Shown piece after piece: positions 13,241 through 24,854 of a stretch of DNA of 64,000 nt. The stretch covers positions 62,043,025 to 62,107,024 of the forward strand of contig NC_077227.1 in the NCBI RefSeq assembly GCF_027887165.1. The letters are read 5' to 3'. The stretch's first letter is position 1. The number at the start of each line of letters is the position of its first letter. The DNA comes from Monodelphis domestica. Its lineage: Eukaryota > Chordata > Mammalia > Didelphimorphia > Didelphidae. Below the pieces are notes generated by a model. The model saw nothing but the letters and a program-made list of their open reading frames with translations. It ran no database searches and was not told where the DNA came from. The position numbers and the translations under genes are program-made.

Positions 13241-13659
13241 ACTCTGAGGAAGAGGTAAGAAAAGAGAACATTCCAGGTGTTTGAGACAGCTAGAGAAGAA
13301 ATGGAGTGTTATGTGTAAGGAACAGAGAGGAGGGAGAAAATAAAGAATATATTATATATATGTATGTATAAATGAATCACTCACATAGGGATGATCAGCT
13401 CCCACCCATGGGAGAGAGTATACAGGGAGAAGAGAAGAGGGCCTAGGATAAAACCTAAGTAAACATCCACATTTGAGGGGCACGGGATAAATAATGAAAC
13501 AGCAAAGGAGATTGACAAGGAGAGGAAGGACAGGTAGGAGGCAAACCAGGAGAGAATCCGGGAGAGGAAAGTATTCACCAGGAGGGTGTCAAATACAGCA
13601 GCCTGAGAAAGATTAGGACTGAGAATAGAAAATCAGATTTGACAACCAAGAGATCATTG

Positions 13660-13856
13660 TTGGGGGCAGCTGGGGTGGCTCAGCAGACTGAGAGTTAGGC
13701 TAGAGACGTAGGTCTTGGGTTTAAATTTGACCTCATATACTTCCCAGCTGTGTGACCCTGGGCAAGTCACTTAACCCCCATTGCCTAGTCCTTTCTGCTC
13801 TTCTGCCTTGGAACCAACACACAGTATTAATTCTAAGATAGAAGGTAAGGGTTTAA
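13660..13856 (+). mobile_element. CORE-SINE inserted in L2, with 8-bp target duplication
   Basis: A full-length SINE from 'gggggcagctggggtggctc' to 'aggtaagggtttaaaa'. Its 3' tail runs into a (GA)n array. The target duplication GATCATTG is seen at 13652-13659 and 14061-14068. Confidence 0.93.
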
Positions 13857-14058
<202 letters not shown>

Positions 14059-14240
14059 TCGATCATTGGTACCTTTGGATAGGGCAGTTTCAGTTAAGTG
14101 ATTAGGTTGAAAGTTCAACTACAAAGGGCTGTGGGGTGAGTGAGAGGAGAGGGAGTGCAGGAAATGAGTAGAGACAGGTTTTTCAAGGAGTTTGGCGGAG
14201 AGGTAGAGGATGATGGCTTGAGGGGATACTAGAGGCTAGA

Positions 14241-14929
14241 GCTGACTGGCCAGCTAGTTCCTGAGACAAACTGAGTCTTGGGGGGGGGCATTTCAACTCA
14301 ATCAGTGAGGAGGCTATAACCCTTTGAAGTGCTCCTCTTCTTCCTGATCAGGACTGGGGTTTCCTGAAGTTTCCTTTTCTTCTCTCTGCTCTTCAATCTT
14401 TCCTACTTAGTTATCTGAGAGCATTTTGAGGTCTTCTGGATAAGGGGACTATGGGAAGCTTCCAGGAGGAATTGGGACTTGGGCTAGGTCCAGCATTAAT
14501 GTGGACTCTGTCTCCCTGCCCACAGTCATCTCTGAATCGGGGACTCTTCAGATATCAATCAATTCTCCAGTCCCATTGAAGCTAAGAAATTCGGTTGAGT
14601 TGTTGGTTTCAAATGAATCGCAGCCTTGCCAGGAGAAAAGAAAAACAGATTTGGAGTTGGGATGTTTTTAAAGGGGTGGGGACAGACTCAGAAACCAAAT
14701 CCCAAGTGAACCCACGGTGTTATTAGCTCCTATCCAAAGGGTGCTTGAAAGCATGGGGCAAAATAGAAACTAAATCCAGTTTGGGGGGGTTGGAAGAGTC
14801 CAAACTTGGAAACTGCTGAGAAAAGACAAACAGAGTAATCTTCCATATCAAATCCATGGCAGGAGATCAGAGTCCTCACCTAGATAGGGTTCAGCCACAG
14901 GTCTCCTGATAGAGGCCTTGCTCTTTTCC
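14241..14929. other. Intergenic stretch, nothing recognised
   Basis: Unique-looking sequence; no gene or repeat recognised. Confidence 0.4.
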
Positions 14930-15332
14930 CCATCTTTTAAATTCTTACCTTTTAGAATCAATACTATATATCAGCTCTAAGGCAGAAGATCGTAAGGGCA
15001 AGGCAATGGGGGGTTAGGTGACTTGCCCAAGGTCACACAACTAGCAAGTATCTGAGGTCAGATTTTTTTAATTACTATTTTTTTGTTTTAATTTCTCTTT
15101 ATTCCAATGACAAATTTACAAATAAGTTTTCCAAAGTTACATGATTCATGTTGTCTCCTCTCCTCTTCCCTCTCCCCTTCCAGAGTTGACAAGCAATTCT
15201 ATTGGGTTATACATATTTTATCACTCAAAACATTTCCACATTATTCATTTTTGTTGAGGTCTGATTTGAACCCAGGACCTCCCATATCTAGGCCTAGTGC
15301 TCCATCCACTGAGCCACCTAGCTGCCCCAAGA
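14930..15332 (-). mobile_element. CORE-SINE interrupted by an L1 3' fragment
   Basis: The SINE halves lie at 14930-15065 and 15259-15332 and join at 'ctgaggtc-gatttgaaccc'. The interruption is antisense L1. Confidence 0.88.
15066..15258 (-). mobile_element. L1 LINE 3'-UTR fragment nested in a SINE
   Basis: An antisense L1 3' end: 'aagttttccaaagttacatg', 'caagcaattctattgggtta' and 'aaacatttccacattattca'. The flanks share tgaggtc(a/t)gattt, an imperfect target duplication. Confidence 0.75.
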
Positions 15333-15829
15333 CCTTGTCCTTCAGTCTCTTCTTCCCTTCTCAGATTTGCTTCTCTTTGCTGCTTTTCTCAGCCTGTATT
15401 CTTTGGTAAGCTGAATGTTTCACAGACTGGCCCCTAGGACGTGGGAGGGAGCAATTGGGCAGACTGTGGGCCCAGAGTAGAAAGAGTCCAACCTCAGGTG
15501 TCAGGGCCCCTGACTTGTTTGGGGTCTATCTAACATGATGGATGCAGAGAAGCATGAACTGATGCTCAACAGATGGCCATCTAGAGGCCTGCATTTTATT
15601 AGGTTCTTTTAACTTTGTAGGTCCCCAAATCCTCTTAATTAGATAGATAAATGAGAGAATGAAGGAAGCTTCATTCCTGCAGAGCTCCAGGTCGGATTTC
15701 TAGTAAGTTATCCGGCCCTTATTGATAGGCTTATTACAAAGGATGGCTTTCATTGGCTGCCATCTTTTTTTTTTTAACTTTATTCAATTTGCTCATGTTT
15801 TGGGAAAACCAGATCCCTTCCCCCTCCTT
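15333..15829. other. Intergenic stretch, nothing recognised
   Basis: No supported gene or repeat family. Confidence 0.4.
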
Positions 15830-16040
15830 CTGTGGCTTCTCCTTTAAAAACCAAGCAATTGGCCACATCTCCCATGGGTCCTATTGTATCTTCCCCTGTA
15901 TCGTCCTTATTATTTACATGTGTAGGTGTAGCATCTACTCTATTTGACTGGAAACCTCAGGAGGGCAGGGACTATCATTCTTCCACTTTATACTCCATAT
16001 CTAGTTTCCTGCCTGAATAAACATCCATTGATTTGGGAGG
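15830..16040 (+). mobile_element. L2 LINE 3'-end fragment
   Basis: Has 'ctcaggagggcagggactat' and ends 'cctgaataaacatccattga', the L2 3' terminus layout. Confidence 0.65.
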
Positions 16041-16618
16041 TTTGCCTGAGCTGAGTCAACTTTCTCAGAGGATCACTGGATTATGGCTTTTGACCTGGCC
16101 CAAACCTGGGCCACTTTATTGGTGACGCTTCAAGCTTGTACCAGAGGAAGAGCGTTGTGAAAAACACTAGAAATCTGTGGTCTCCGCCATGTTATTTCTT
16201 CTGCTTGGAATATAATCTCCTCCAAAGCTCATCTGCCAGTCTCCTCATCCTGGGCAAAGATTTCCCTCAGTTTGTATTGTTCTCTTCCTCTTTGTAGAAC
16301 CCAATTACTGCTCCTAGGATTTGGGCTACACAAGCAACCCTTGTGTAACCCAGACTGGTCTTGGCATGTTCAGTTGGGTCACAAGGAGGCACCTTTGAAA
16401 GGGCCTTTGGAATATGTCCATGTGATCTAAAATGGAAGCCTCTTCATCCTTTTCCATGGAAGTGGGTGCAGCCTCCTTTGATTTTAGCCTGACTTGGTTT
16501 TTAAAGTTTTCAAGGCTGAGCTTTTTGTTCCTTTGTTGGGCTTTCTTTTGGGCTGCATCCTCTTTCCGCCATCTTTTGGGCCACTGCTGTCGTCTATGTC
16601 TAGTGTGCATGCTGTAAA
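16041..16618. other. Unassigned stretch with a Lys/Arg/Gln-rich minus-strand frame
   Basis: A 94-codon minus-strand frame (16326-16610) is rich in Lys, Arg and Gln at its start, then unremarkable. I recognise no family, and there is no supporting splice or promoter signal. It is probably a chance frame or a fragment of an old retroelement. Confidence 0.25.
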
Positions 16619-16883
16619 CCAGAAGTCCTTGGTATTTCCCAGAATTCCCTATAATCTCACCTGAGTCTCCACCTGGACGAGATCACAATTAGTATTTAAC
16701 TGGCTCTCTGCCTCCCACTCACTCTCTACTCGGCCATTGCAAGATGGAGTAAGTAAGCTTTGAATGGGCTAATCAGCCCTAGGTACGTGGTTTTCTTATT
16801 TTGTATTTCTTTATTCCTTGATTTCTAATAATCTTTAATAAACCTCATAAAATATAATATTTCTATTACTATTAATTTTTACA
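16619..16883 (+). mobile_element. ERV LTR fossil (3' part), copy 2
   Basis: Inverse-orientation homologue of 2851-3123. It has a tatttaa-like box (about 16693), AATAAA at about 16838 and the terminal 'tttttaca'. Partial and old; family unclassified. Confidence 0.65.
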
Positions 16884-17224
16884 ATGCCATGAATGGAACC
16901 AGTGAGAAGAGAAGGGGCATTCCTCCCCGGCTCCGGCTCCCTCTCTTTGGCCCTGCGCTCTAAGAAATGCATCTGGGAGTTCTGGTTTCTGTTCTGGTGC
17001 TTGTCTTCAGATTCAGATGCCAGAAGGGATTTCCACAGGCACCGGGAATTCTAGCAGAGAAGCCCTTTACCACCATTATCGGTGAAGTGACCCCTTTAGT
17101 AGCACTTCAAGGAATATCCATTTTTTACACCTTGAAGGCAGGGCGCTTTCCTGGGCTGGCCATGCCTCAAGCCCCTTGAGGACACCCACCTCCACGTTAC
17201 CAGAATAGGTAATGACCAGCCCAA
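16884..17224. other. GC-richer stretch next to the LTR
   Basis: No gene recognised; internal retroelement sequence is possible. Confidence 0.3.
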
Positions 17225-17400
17225 CCCAAGTTGCACTTGTATTGTCTAACTCTTTGTATATCTACTGATCTGTCTTGTCTCTCCAGACAGATTGTAATGT
17301 TCGCAAAGTCAGGAACTTTGTCTTAGATTCTGTTCTCCACACCCATCACTGGTCCTTGTACACAATGGGTGCTCAGAAAAGGTTTGTTTGTTCATTCAAC
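17225..17400 (+). mobile_element. L2 LINE 3'-end fragment
   Basis: Has 'gtcaggaactttgtctta' and 'acacaatgggtgctcag', matching the diverged L2 3' end. Confidence 0.6.
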
Positions 17401-17459
17401 CAAGATGATTAAGCAGCTGTTGCCAAGCGCTAAGCTAGGAACTTGGAGAGAGAATATTT

Positions 17460-17705
17460 AGAAAGTAATTGCTGGCACTTATATAGACTTTTAAGGATTG
17501 GAAAGTGCCTTAATAAATATTTTCTCTCTTGATCCTCATAGTAAGCTTGGGAGGTAAGTGCTATTATAATCCCCATTTTACAGATGAAGAAAGAGAGACA
17601 GAGGTTTGTGATTCATTTGCCCTGGGTCACATAGTATTTGAGGCAGAACTAGAACTCAGACCTTCCAGACTTCCGGGCTAGAACTCTATCCACTATATCA
17701 CTTCC
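17460..17705 (-). mobile_element. MIR/Mar-type CORE-SINE
   Basis: Has 'gcacttatatagacttttaa', 'ccccattttacagatgaaga' and 'aactctatccactatatcac'. Confidence 0.85.
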
Positions 17706-17814
17706 TCAACTTTATAGTTAATGGCTACTATAAATCAGGCCTTCCTATTTTACAGTGGAGCCACTATATACTTGGATGCCTTGGGATTATGGTAGGAAAA
17801 GAGAAGAAATCAGA

Positions 17815-18005
17815 AGTAGGATAGTAGGATGATGACTAAATCTAGAATTAGAAGACCTGAATTTGAATCTTGGCCCTTGATACTCACTTCCTTATAACAC
17901 TGGATGTCATTACATTATTCTGGATCTTGATTTTTTCTTATCTGTAAAATGGGTAGAGTTGAACTAGATAATCTCCAAGGTTCCATTTACCTCTAACATT
18001 CAATC
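17815..18005 (+). mobile_element. MIR-type SINE
   Basis: Has 'tagaagacctgaatttgaat', 'tatctgtaaaatgggtagag' and 'gaactagataatctccaagg'. Confidence 0.75.
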
Positions 18006-18069
18006 ATATTTGCTTTGTATTTGAAGAGCTATCAAATATACTTGAAGGTCTGTCACGAAGAGAGAGTGG

Positions 18070-18335
18070 ACTTGACCCCGAGAGTCAAGCCAGGAGTGAT
18101 GATGGGTAAACGTTTCAAAGAACAACATTTAGGCTTGACCTCAGGAAAAAACTTCCTAGCCCAGGAGAGTTGCCCCAAAGTGGACATGGCTGCCTGCAGA
18201 CAGGGAGTGCTTCCCCTTCTCAGAGTTCCAAGGATTGGATGCCCAACTGTTGGGCGCCATAGTGGAGACTCCTATCTAGGATGTCTTGCAGGGATGCCTT
18301 GCAGAGACACCTTCCACCTTTCAAATTCTGTGATT
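18070..18335 (+). mobile_element. L3/CR1 LINE 3'-end fragment
   Basis: Has 'ttaggcttgacctcaggaaa', 'aacttcctagcccagg' and 'caaagtggacatggctgcct', the diverged CR1/L3 3' region. The 132-codon frame across it is not a gene. Confidence 0.7.
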
Positions 18336-18664
18336 CCAAGAACTCCCCAAGAGGCAGATTCAGCCCCGATGTGGGGAAATGCCTCTGAGCAGCTCAACCT
18401 GACCAGAAGTTGACTGTCTTCAAACATCACTTGGGATGTTGTTAGGGGCTGTGTTGACTCAGCTATACTAAGATGGAGTCTAAGGCTCCTTCCCGGAGTG
18501 TCTGGTTCCCTTTGGACATTACAAGCACACACTGCCTCCTTCCTTCTACCATCTTGTTCCAGTGACCAAGTCAGTATCAACACATTAATGTGTAAAGAAG
18601 GGAGTCCACCCGAAATGCATGCATCAGTGGCCATGAGCTGGGAAAAGTTTTTTTAAGGTGACAA

Positions 18665-18850
18665 GGCAACATGATGTAGTGGAAATAGCACCTGATGGGG
18701 AGTCATGAGACCTGGGTTCTAATTTTAGGTCTGACGCCAGAGAGTTGTGTAATCTTAGGATAATTGTTATCATCTCTCTGGGCCTCGGTTTCCTCATCTG
18801 TAAAATGAGGGGGTTGGGTAGCTCCATGATCTCCCAGGTTCCTTCTTCTT
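18665..18850 (+). mobile_element. MIR SINE
   Basis: Has 'caacatgatgtagtggaaat', 'cggtttcctcatctgtaaaa' and 'gctccatgatctcccaggtt'. Confidence 0.85.
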
Positions 18851-19479
18851 CGAACATTCTCTTCTTCTAGGAGATAGTTTTAGTGTCCCGCCTTCCTCCC
18901 ACCCTGCCTAAGTATCATTAGTGATGTAGTGAGTGGAATATGCTGCTAATTGGTAGGATAACAAGGTATCTCGAGGAGAAGGTGCCACCCACTCATCACT
19001 GACACATGCTTGACATCATATGAAGGCAGAACCATTTCTTAGTGCTTGACATAGTTTAGCCATTGAGCCACTCCAGGTGACTTTCCTCTGACTAGTATTG
19101 CTGGTGCCTCCCGAATTTCCTCCTTTTCTGATGCTCCTAGAGAAGATGGAAGATCATGAGGTCATCGTGGCAGAAGACTGGCCACGTTCCTGTGGAACTT
19201 TCCTCTGGGTGGAGTGGGTGGTTCAATTTCCTTAAACCCACGAGCTGTCTCTGGGTTACTGGGTTTGGCTCTTCAGGAAGGTAATAGACAAGAATGACTC
19301 TCATTTCAGTGGCACTTAAAGGGAGTAGTAGTAGTAATAATAATAATAAGAATAATAACAATAGCAGTTCACTTGAAGATGATGCTTTCCATATTTTATC
19401 TCATTTGAGCTTTATAATAGCGTGGCCAAAGACAGAAGGTAAAGGGCTTAAAAAAGAAAGTATGCAAAAACCTCCATGA
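18851..19479. other. Intergenic stretch with a small AAT/AGT triplet run
   Basis: A short (agt/aat)n run lies at about 19324-19350. Otherwise nothing recognised. Confidence 0.5.
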
Positions 19480-19735
19480 AATTATGAAGGGTGAAATATT
19501 GTTTGAAGAATGACTTGTGTATGTCCACTGCCAGAGAAAGAAATTAGTTTTTTAAATTATAATTATATTTTATATCATAAAATTATCATTTATTATTTAA
19601 TATTATAAATTATACTTTCAAGACATAGTTTTATATATACATGTATCTTTTTGTCAAATGATGCCTACTCTAGTGTAGGGAGGGGAAGGAAGTAGGGAGA
19701 TATATGGGAATTCTAATGTAACAAACAGACGAAAT
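19480..19735 (+). mobile_element. L1-like LINE 3'-UTR fragment
   Basis: Has 'tgaaatattgtttgaagaat', 'actgccagagaaagaaatta' and 'tttttgtcaaatgatgccta', as in marsupial L1-type 3' ends. Confidence 0.6.
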
Positions 19736-19740
19736 GATCA

Positions 19741-19946
19741 ACTTTTTTTTTTTAAACCCTTACCTTCTGTCTTGGAGTCAATACTGTGTATTGGTTCTAA
19801 GGCGGAAGAGTGGTAAGGGCTAGGCAATGGGGGTCAAGTGACTTGCCCAGAGTCACACAGCTGGGAAGTATATGAGGTCAGATTTAAACCCAGGACCTAC
19901 ATCTCTAGCCTAACTCTCAGTCTGCTGAGCCACCCAGTTGCCCCCA
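19741..19946 (-). mobile_element. CORE-SINE with target duplication
   Basis: Full length and little diverged. The flanking atcaactttttt appears at about 19738 and 19947-19958. Confidence 0.93.
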
Positions 19947-20019
19947 ATCAACTTTTTTATAAAAGGAAGAACATGGATCCCCTATAGACAGAGAATCTGG
20001 GTTCAAATCCTCATCCTCA

Positions 20020-20358
20020 TGCCTTCTTTTAATTCCATTGTCTTTCCTCTGTTGATTATCGCCAATTTATTCTTTCTATGATGTGTTTGATTATAATTGT
20101 TTGCATATTGTCTTCCCCCATTAGATTGTGAACACTTTGAAAATTGTCTTTTAGTCATTTCAATTGTGTCTAACCCCATTTGGGGCTTTCTTGGCCTTAC
20201 AGACGTGGTTGGCCATTTCCTTCTCTGGCTTATTTTACAGATGAAGAAACTGAAGCAAATAGGGTAAAGTGCCTTTCTTTGAGAATAGGGTTTGTCTTTT
20301 GCCTTTCTTTATATCCCCAGGGTTTGACACATATGGAGCTTAATAAATGCTTACTGAG
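20020..20358 (+). mobile_element. L2 LINE 3' end, interrupted by a CORE-SINE
   Basis: Has 'ccattagattgtgaacactt', then after the interruption 'ctttatatccccagggtttg' and the terminus 'gagcttaataaatgcttact'. The interruption lies at about 20145-20265. Confidence 0.75.
20145..20265 (-). mobile_element. Mar-type CORE-SINE fragment in L2
   Basis: Has 'tcatttcaattgtgtctaac', 'cccatttggggctttcttgg' and 'ttttacagatgaagaaactg', a marsupial SINE block. Confidence 0.7.
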
Positions 20359-20361
20359 GGG

Positions 20362-20556
20362 ATAGCTGGGTAGCTCAGTGGATTGAGAGTCAGGTCCAGA
20401 GATGGGAGGTCCTGTGTTCAAATCTGTCCTAGACACCTCTTAGCTGTGTGACCCTGGGCAAGTCACTTAACCCCCATTGCCTAGCTCTTACCACCCTTCT
20501 GCCTTAGAACTAATCCCTAGTATTGATTCTAAGGCGGAAGGTAAGGATTAAAAAAT
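20362..20556 (+). mobile_element. CORE-SINE, full length
   Basis: Runs from 'gatagctgggtagctcagtg' through 'gtgaccctgggcaagtcact' to 'gcggaaggtaaggattaaaa'. Confidence 0.93.
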
Positions 20557-20599
20557 ATATATTTACTGATTGACCACTAGCTAATAATCATCAATACGT

Positions 20600-20760
20600 A
20601 TTCACTGTTAGAAAGTTTTTCTTCACGTTAAACTAAAATTCTTTTCCCTGAAAGTCTGACCCACTGGTCCCCTATTCTGCCCTCTGGAGCTGCCCTGAAC
20701 CATTTCCTAATGATGGTTCCTATTTGGAGACAACTAGGTCTTCTTTCCTCCTTTTTAAAC
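20600..20760 (-). mobile_element. L3/CR1 LINE 3'-end fragment
   Basis: Has 'ttagaaagtttttcttcacg', 'ctattctgccctctggagct' and 'cagttccagttccttcagct', the antisense CR1/L3 pattern. Confidence 0.8.
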
Positions 20761-20938
20761 AGTTCCAGTTCCTTCAGCTATATTTTATAGGATATATTTT
20801 CCAGACGTTATTTAAAAAGTGATCTTGTTGCAGCCAAGATTAGAAAGGAAACAGGAAACTGGGGGAACAATTTTACAGCAAGTCTTTCTGATAAAGGCCT
20901 CATTCCTTAAATATGTAGAGAATTAAGTCAAATTTACA

Positions 20939-21872
20939 AGAATAGGAGTCATTCCCCAATTGATAAATGGTAAAAGGATATGAATAGGTAGTTTTCAGAA
21001 GGAGAAATCAAAGCTATCTATAGACATACAAATCTAAATCACTATCAATTAGAGAGATGGAAATTAAAACAACTGTGAAGTTACCAGCTCACATCTATCA
21101 GATTGGGTAGTATGATTGAAAAGAAAAATGACAAATGCAGATGCAGAAAAATTGGGAAACTAATGCATTGTTGGTGGAGTGATCTGGAGAGTAGTTTGGA
21201 AGTATGCCCAAAGGGCTCTAAAATCATGCATATTCTTTGACCCAGCAATACTACTATTAGGTCTGTATCCCAAAGAGATAAAAGGAAAAGGATCTACTAA
21301 AATATCTATAGTAGCTCTTTTTGTGGTGGCAGAGAATTGGAAATCAACTGGGGCGTGTGGCTGAACTTAGTTGTAGCATATGATTGTGATGGAATACCAC
21401 TGATGATGAACAAGATGTTTTCAGAAAAAGCTGGGAAGACTTACATGAACTGATGCAAAGTGAAGCGAGTGTAACCAGGAGAATGCTGTATTCAGTAAGA
21501 GCAATATTGCATGCTAATCTCCTGAAGAACAGCTCTTCTCAGCAATTCAATGATCCAAAACTATTATGAAGGATTTATGATGAAAAATGTTACCTACTTC
21601 CAGAGAAAGAACTGATTGAGTCTGAATATGGATCAAAACATACTTTTGAAAAAACTTTATTATTTTTGTTTTTTTGCTCTGTTTTCTTTTGCAATATGGC
21701 TAATAGAGAAATGTTTTGCATGACAACACAAGTATAATCTCTATAAAATTGACTATTCTCTATAAAAGGGGAAGAGAATTTGGAAGGCAAAATTTAAAAA
21801 ATGAATGTCAAAATTTTTTTGTTTAAATGTAATTGGAAAAAAATAAAATAAAAATTAAATGTAAAAAAAAAA
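20939..21872 (+). mobile_element. L1 LINE 3' end (ORF2 end plus 3' UTR)
   Basis: Begins 'aataggagtcattccccaat' and continues with 'catctatcagattgggtagt', 'attctttgacccagcaatac' and 'atgaactgatgcaaagtgaa'. The A-rich end is at about 21830-21872. Compared with the L1 ORF2 C-terminal region it is heavily decayed and 5'-truncated. Confidence 0.9.
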
Positions 21873-21879
21873 GATCTTA

Positions 21880-22330
21880 GGCAAGTCACTTATATGCAAA
21901 ATGACTAGGCAGCAGCCTCTGAGATCTTTTCCAACTTCAGATCTGTGATCTTATAAACAACTTTGGAAAGTGGATACCATTATTAGGCCCATTTTACAGA
22001 TGAGGTCAGTTGAAATGAAGTGACTTGCTCAAAGTCTCATTGCTAACAATTCAGGTCATTGTCATTTAAGATCCAGAATTTTCCCCTCTCATTCTGCTAA
22101 GATGCCCCTCGTGATTGTTGACTTTTATATAGCACTTTTCAGATTACAAAGCACTTGACATACATTATGATCACTTTATCCTCATCCCCCAAAGCTGTGA
22201 GGTAATGAAAGCATTATTTTGCAGATAAAGAAACTGAACATCAGAGAGGCTAAAGCTTAACCAGGGTCATTCCTCTAATAAATAGGGAGCAGAGCTGATG
22301 TTCAAACCCAGCTCTTCTGTCTCCAAAGAC
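21880..22330. mobile_element. MIR-type SINE fragments
   Basis: Adjacent old pieces: a + strand piece at 21880-21955 ('cttaggcaagtcacttatat'), a minus piece at 21960-22110 ('ccattttacagatgaggtca') and a minus piece at 22120-22330 ('gcagataaagaaactgaaca'). Confidence 0.7.
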
Positions 22331-22369
22331 TTTTTCATTCTTTCCAGGATGGAAAAGTTTCCATGAAAC

Positions 22370-22575
22370 ACCTATAAAAAATAGTTGAAGGAACTGGGGA
22401 TGGTTAGCATAGAGAAAATGAGACCTGGTTGATTTTGAACAGGGGCTATCACGGGGAACAGACCTGTTCTGGGTAGCTCCAGTGGGTTGTCTTATAAGGA
22501 TCAATGGGTCAAATTTAGAGGGAAGAGAATGCCAGTTCAATATGAGGAAAAACTGTCTAATAGTTAAAAACCTAT
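22370..22575 (+). mobile_element. L3/CR1 LINE 3' fragment
   Basis: Has 'gaaggaactggggatggtta', 'ttgaacaggggctatcacgg' and 'ttcaatatgaggaaaaactg', the amniote CR1/L3 pattern. Confidence 0.8.
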
Positions 22576-22684
22576 TGATAACTATCTAGACTTTGGAGGA
22601 ATGTTTAACAAAGGATTTTTGCATCTAAAATGTCAGCAGTACTAGATACAATTTAATTGTGTGTATGAAGGTCTATAAATCAAG

Positions 22685-22830
22685 CAACAAGTATTTATTA
22701 AGAACTAAGTTCTGGGTCTTGTGCTAGGCATTTTATACATAGAACTTTGCTAGGTGCTGGTGACAAAAAGGCAGAAATGAAACGCTACCTTCCCTTGAAG
22801 AGCTTGCATCCCATTGGGGGAATACAATAT
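22685..22830 (-). mobile_element. L2 LINE 3'-end fragment
   Basis: Has 'agtatttattaagaactaag', 'gctaggtgctggtgacaaaa' and 'cccttgaagagcttgcatcc'. Confidence 0.7.
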
Positions 22831-22892
22831 TTGAGTATTCACTCTTTGTTCCTCCTTTTTGGGTGAGTCTTTCCTCTCATCTCTGGATGGGT

Positions 22893-23016
22893 ACCATTGA
22901 ACCCAGAACATCCCATCTCTAGGCTTAGCTCTCAATCTTCTAAGCCAACCAGCAGTTTTGCACTCAGGAAGCTGAGTCTTCATGACTCTAAGCCCAACAT
23001 GTCACCTCGCTGCCCC
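22893..23016 (-). mobile_element. CORE-SINE end fragments
   Basis: Two partial SINE 5' ends: 'gaacccagaacatcccatct' and 'cactcaggaagctgagtctt' through 'tcacctcgctgcccc'. Confidence 0.7.
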
Positions 23017-23800
23017 AAGAGGCACAAGATCGGAGCTTCCTTCATGAGAGCTTCCCAGCCCAGCTTCAAGAACTTTCCTTCCATCAGGAGGCAGGGTACC
23101 TGTGGTCCATTCAAGAAAGTTTAGGGATATTGGACTCCCAAGGGTCTTACTCCTGGAATCATGGACTGCATGATGAGGTATATACTTGGAAAATGAAGAA
23201 AAGGGAGGCAGAGCCTTAAGAAAAAGAAAAGGAAGTTGAGAGACTGGGAGTAGGCACCTCAATTCTCTTGGAGGCACTATGAGATGACCAGGAACTATGT
23301 TCTCTGCAGAAGGAAAAGGGTGTAGAATAACCAACTTGTCCCAAAGCCTAAAGGTCCTAGCAGAACTTAGTATCTCCACAGCTAAGAATCTTTGGCAAAT
23401 TCTAGCCTTCATGGAGAGGTTAGCAGATTTTCTTGCTGGCCATTGAGGGTATACTGATGAGAGAGCAAATGATAATTTCTTTACCTGTCCATCATTTCCC
23501 CCTAGATCTTCTTTACCATTCTTTGGATGATGTAGGTATTAAATTCAGTTGTTTATGGGTAGCAGAGAATGACTCTGTTATTTGTTTCCTTCTTATTTAT
23601 ACCTTTTTTGCATATTAAATGTTTTTGCTATTAGGTTATTTGCATGATTTAGTAATAAATAATGTTGAACTGGATGACTTGGGTTGTAAAATGCCTAGTT
23701 GATTACACAATCCAGCCATATTGAAACTGGAAAAAAATCAAGGGCTTCAGAGCTAGAATAAAGACTTCAGGGGCTCAATTGTTACAAGGAGATGGTGCAA
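23017..23800. other. Intergenic stretch, nothing recognised
   Basis: Unique-looking; reading frames on both strands show no recognisable domain. Confidence 0.4.
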
Positions 23801-23875
23801 ATATTATCTCCACTTTACAGATGTGGAAACTGAGGCTTAAAGGAGAGAAATGATTTGCCCAAGATCATGTGAGAA
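23801..23875 (-). mobile_element. MIR SINE fragment
   Basis: Has 'tccactttacagatgtggaa' and 'gatttgcccaagatcatgtg'. Confidence 0.75.
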
Positions 23876-24429
23876 TTTATTTTCTGTATTAAATTAATAT
23901 TTTCTGTATTCAATCTTACATCAGGATTCTAGAATAGAAAGGTGCTAAATCAATTCCTAAATACTGGGGAGAATTACTGAGTATTCCTCTATCAGGGGTC
24001 TGGTTCAGACATTCCATCCAGTCTTTTGCATTTTCTTTGTCTTTAGGAATACCAAAGAATGTCTTTTTTTTTTTACATAATTTGGTTAACAAATGGAGAG
24101 TAGGGTTCTTTTCCCAAATAAGTGTACCTGTGGGGATGGGGAGAGCTGGATGGTTTGCTAAACCTCCTTATAATTAACTATTTACCAATTAGTAGTATCT
24201 TAGGATGTTCCAGAAGGAGCTGAATTACAAGCTTCTAAAATTCTTTATTAAGCTGCCTGATCCTGCTTCTGGGTTTGTAGTCTTTCTGGAGGGGCCACAG
24301 ACCTATAAATAGATATATATTCAATAAACTGATCACTTCCTGTTTCATCCTCAGTTTTCTCATCTGTAAGTCTAGGACAATTTAATATCTCTGTGTGCCA
24401 CAGTGGATAAACAGTTGTCTTTGGAATCT
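23876..24429. other. Intergenic stretch, nothing recognised
   Basis: AT-rich; no gene or repeat assigned. Confidence 0.4.
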
Positions 24430-24650
24430 GGAATCAATCTTAATTTTAATTCAGTAAATATTTATTAAGCATTTACTATGTGCCAGGCACTGCTGCCAAG
24501 TCCTGGAGATACAAAACTGAGGCAAGACAGTCCCTGCTCTCAGGAAGCTTCTAGTTTAATGGGGTGAGAAAACATGGAAACAAATATATACAAAGCAAGC
24601 TCTATGCAGGATAAATAGGAAAAAATTAACAAAGGGAAAAGAAAGGCTGG
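24430..24650 (-). mobile_element. L2 LINE 3'-end fragment
   Basis: Has 'aatatttattaagcatttac', 'tgtgccaggcactgctgcca' and 'agtccctgctctcaggaagc'. Confidence 0.8.
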
Positions 24651-24651
24651 G

Positions 24652-24800
24652 GAGGACAGCTAGATGGCTCAAGGGATAGTCAGGCCTGGAGAGTGGGTTA
24701 AATTTGGCTAGATACACAGCCCCAATTGCCTTAGCCCTTCCTGTTCTGCCTTAGTAGAAGCGATACTGTATCATTTTTAAGAAAGAATGTAAGGATTTAA
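24652..24800 (+). mobile_element. CORE-SINE, decayed
   Basis: Has 'ggacagctagatggctcaag' and 'ctgccttagtagaagcgata'. It sits between two L2 pieces and probably interrupted one of them. Confidence 0.75.
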
Positions 24801-24854
24801 ATAAAGGAGTTGTATGGTCGTAAGATTTTAGAAGGGCTTTAAAAGGAAGTCCCC

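Noticed and set aside
18015-18413. 132-codon + frame
   Set aside because: Lies across an L3/CR1 3' relic.
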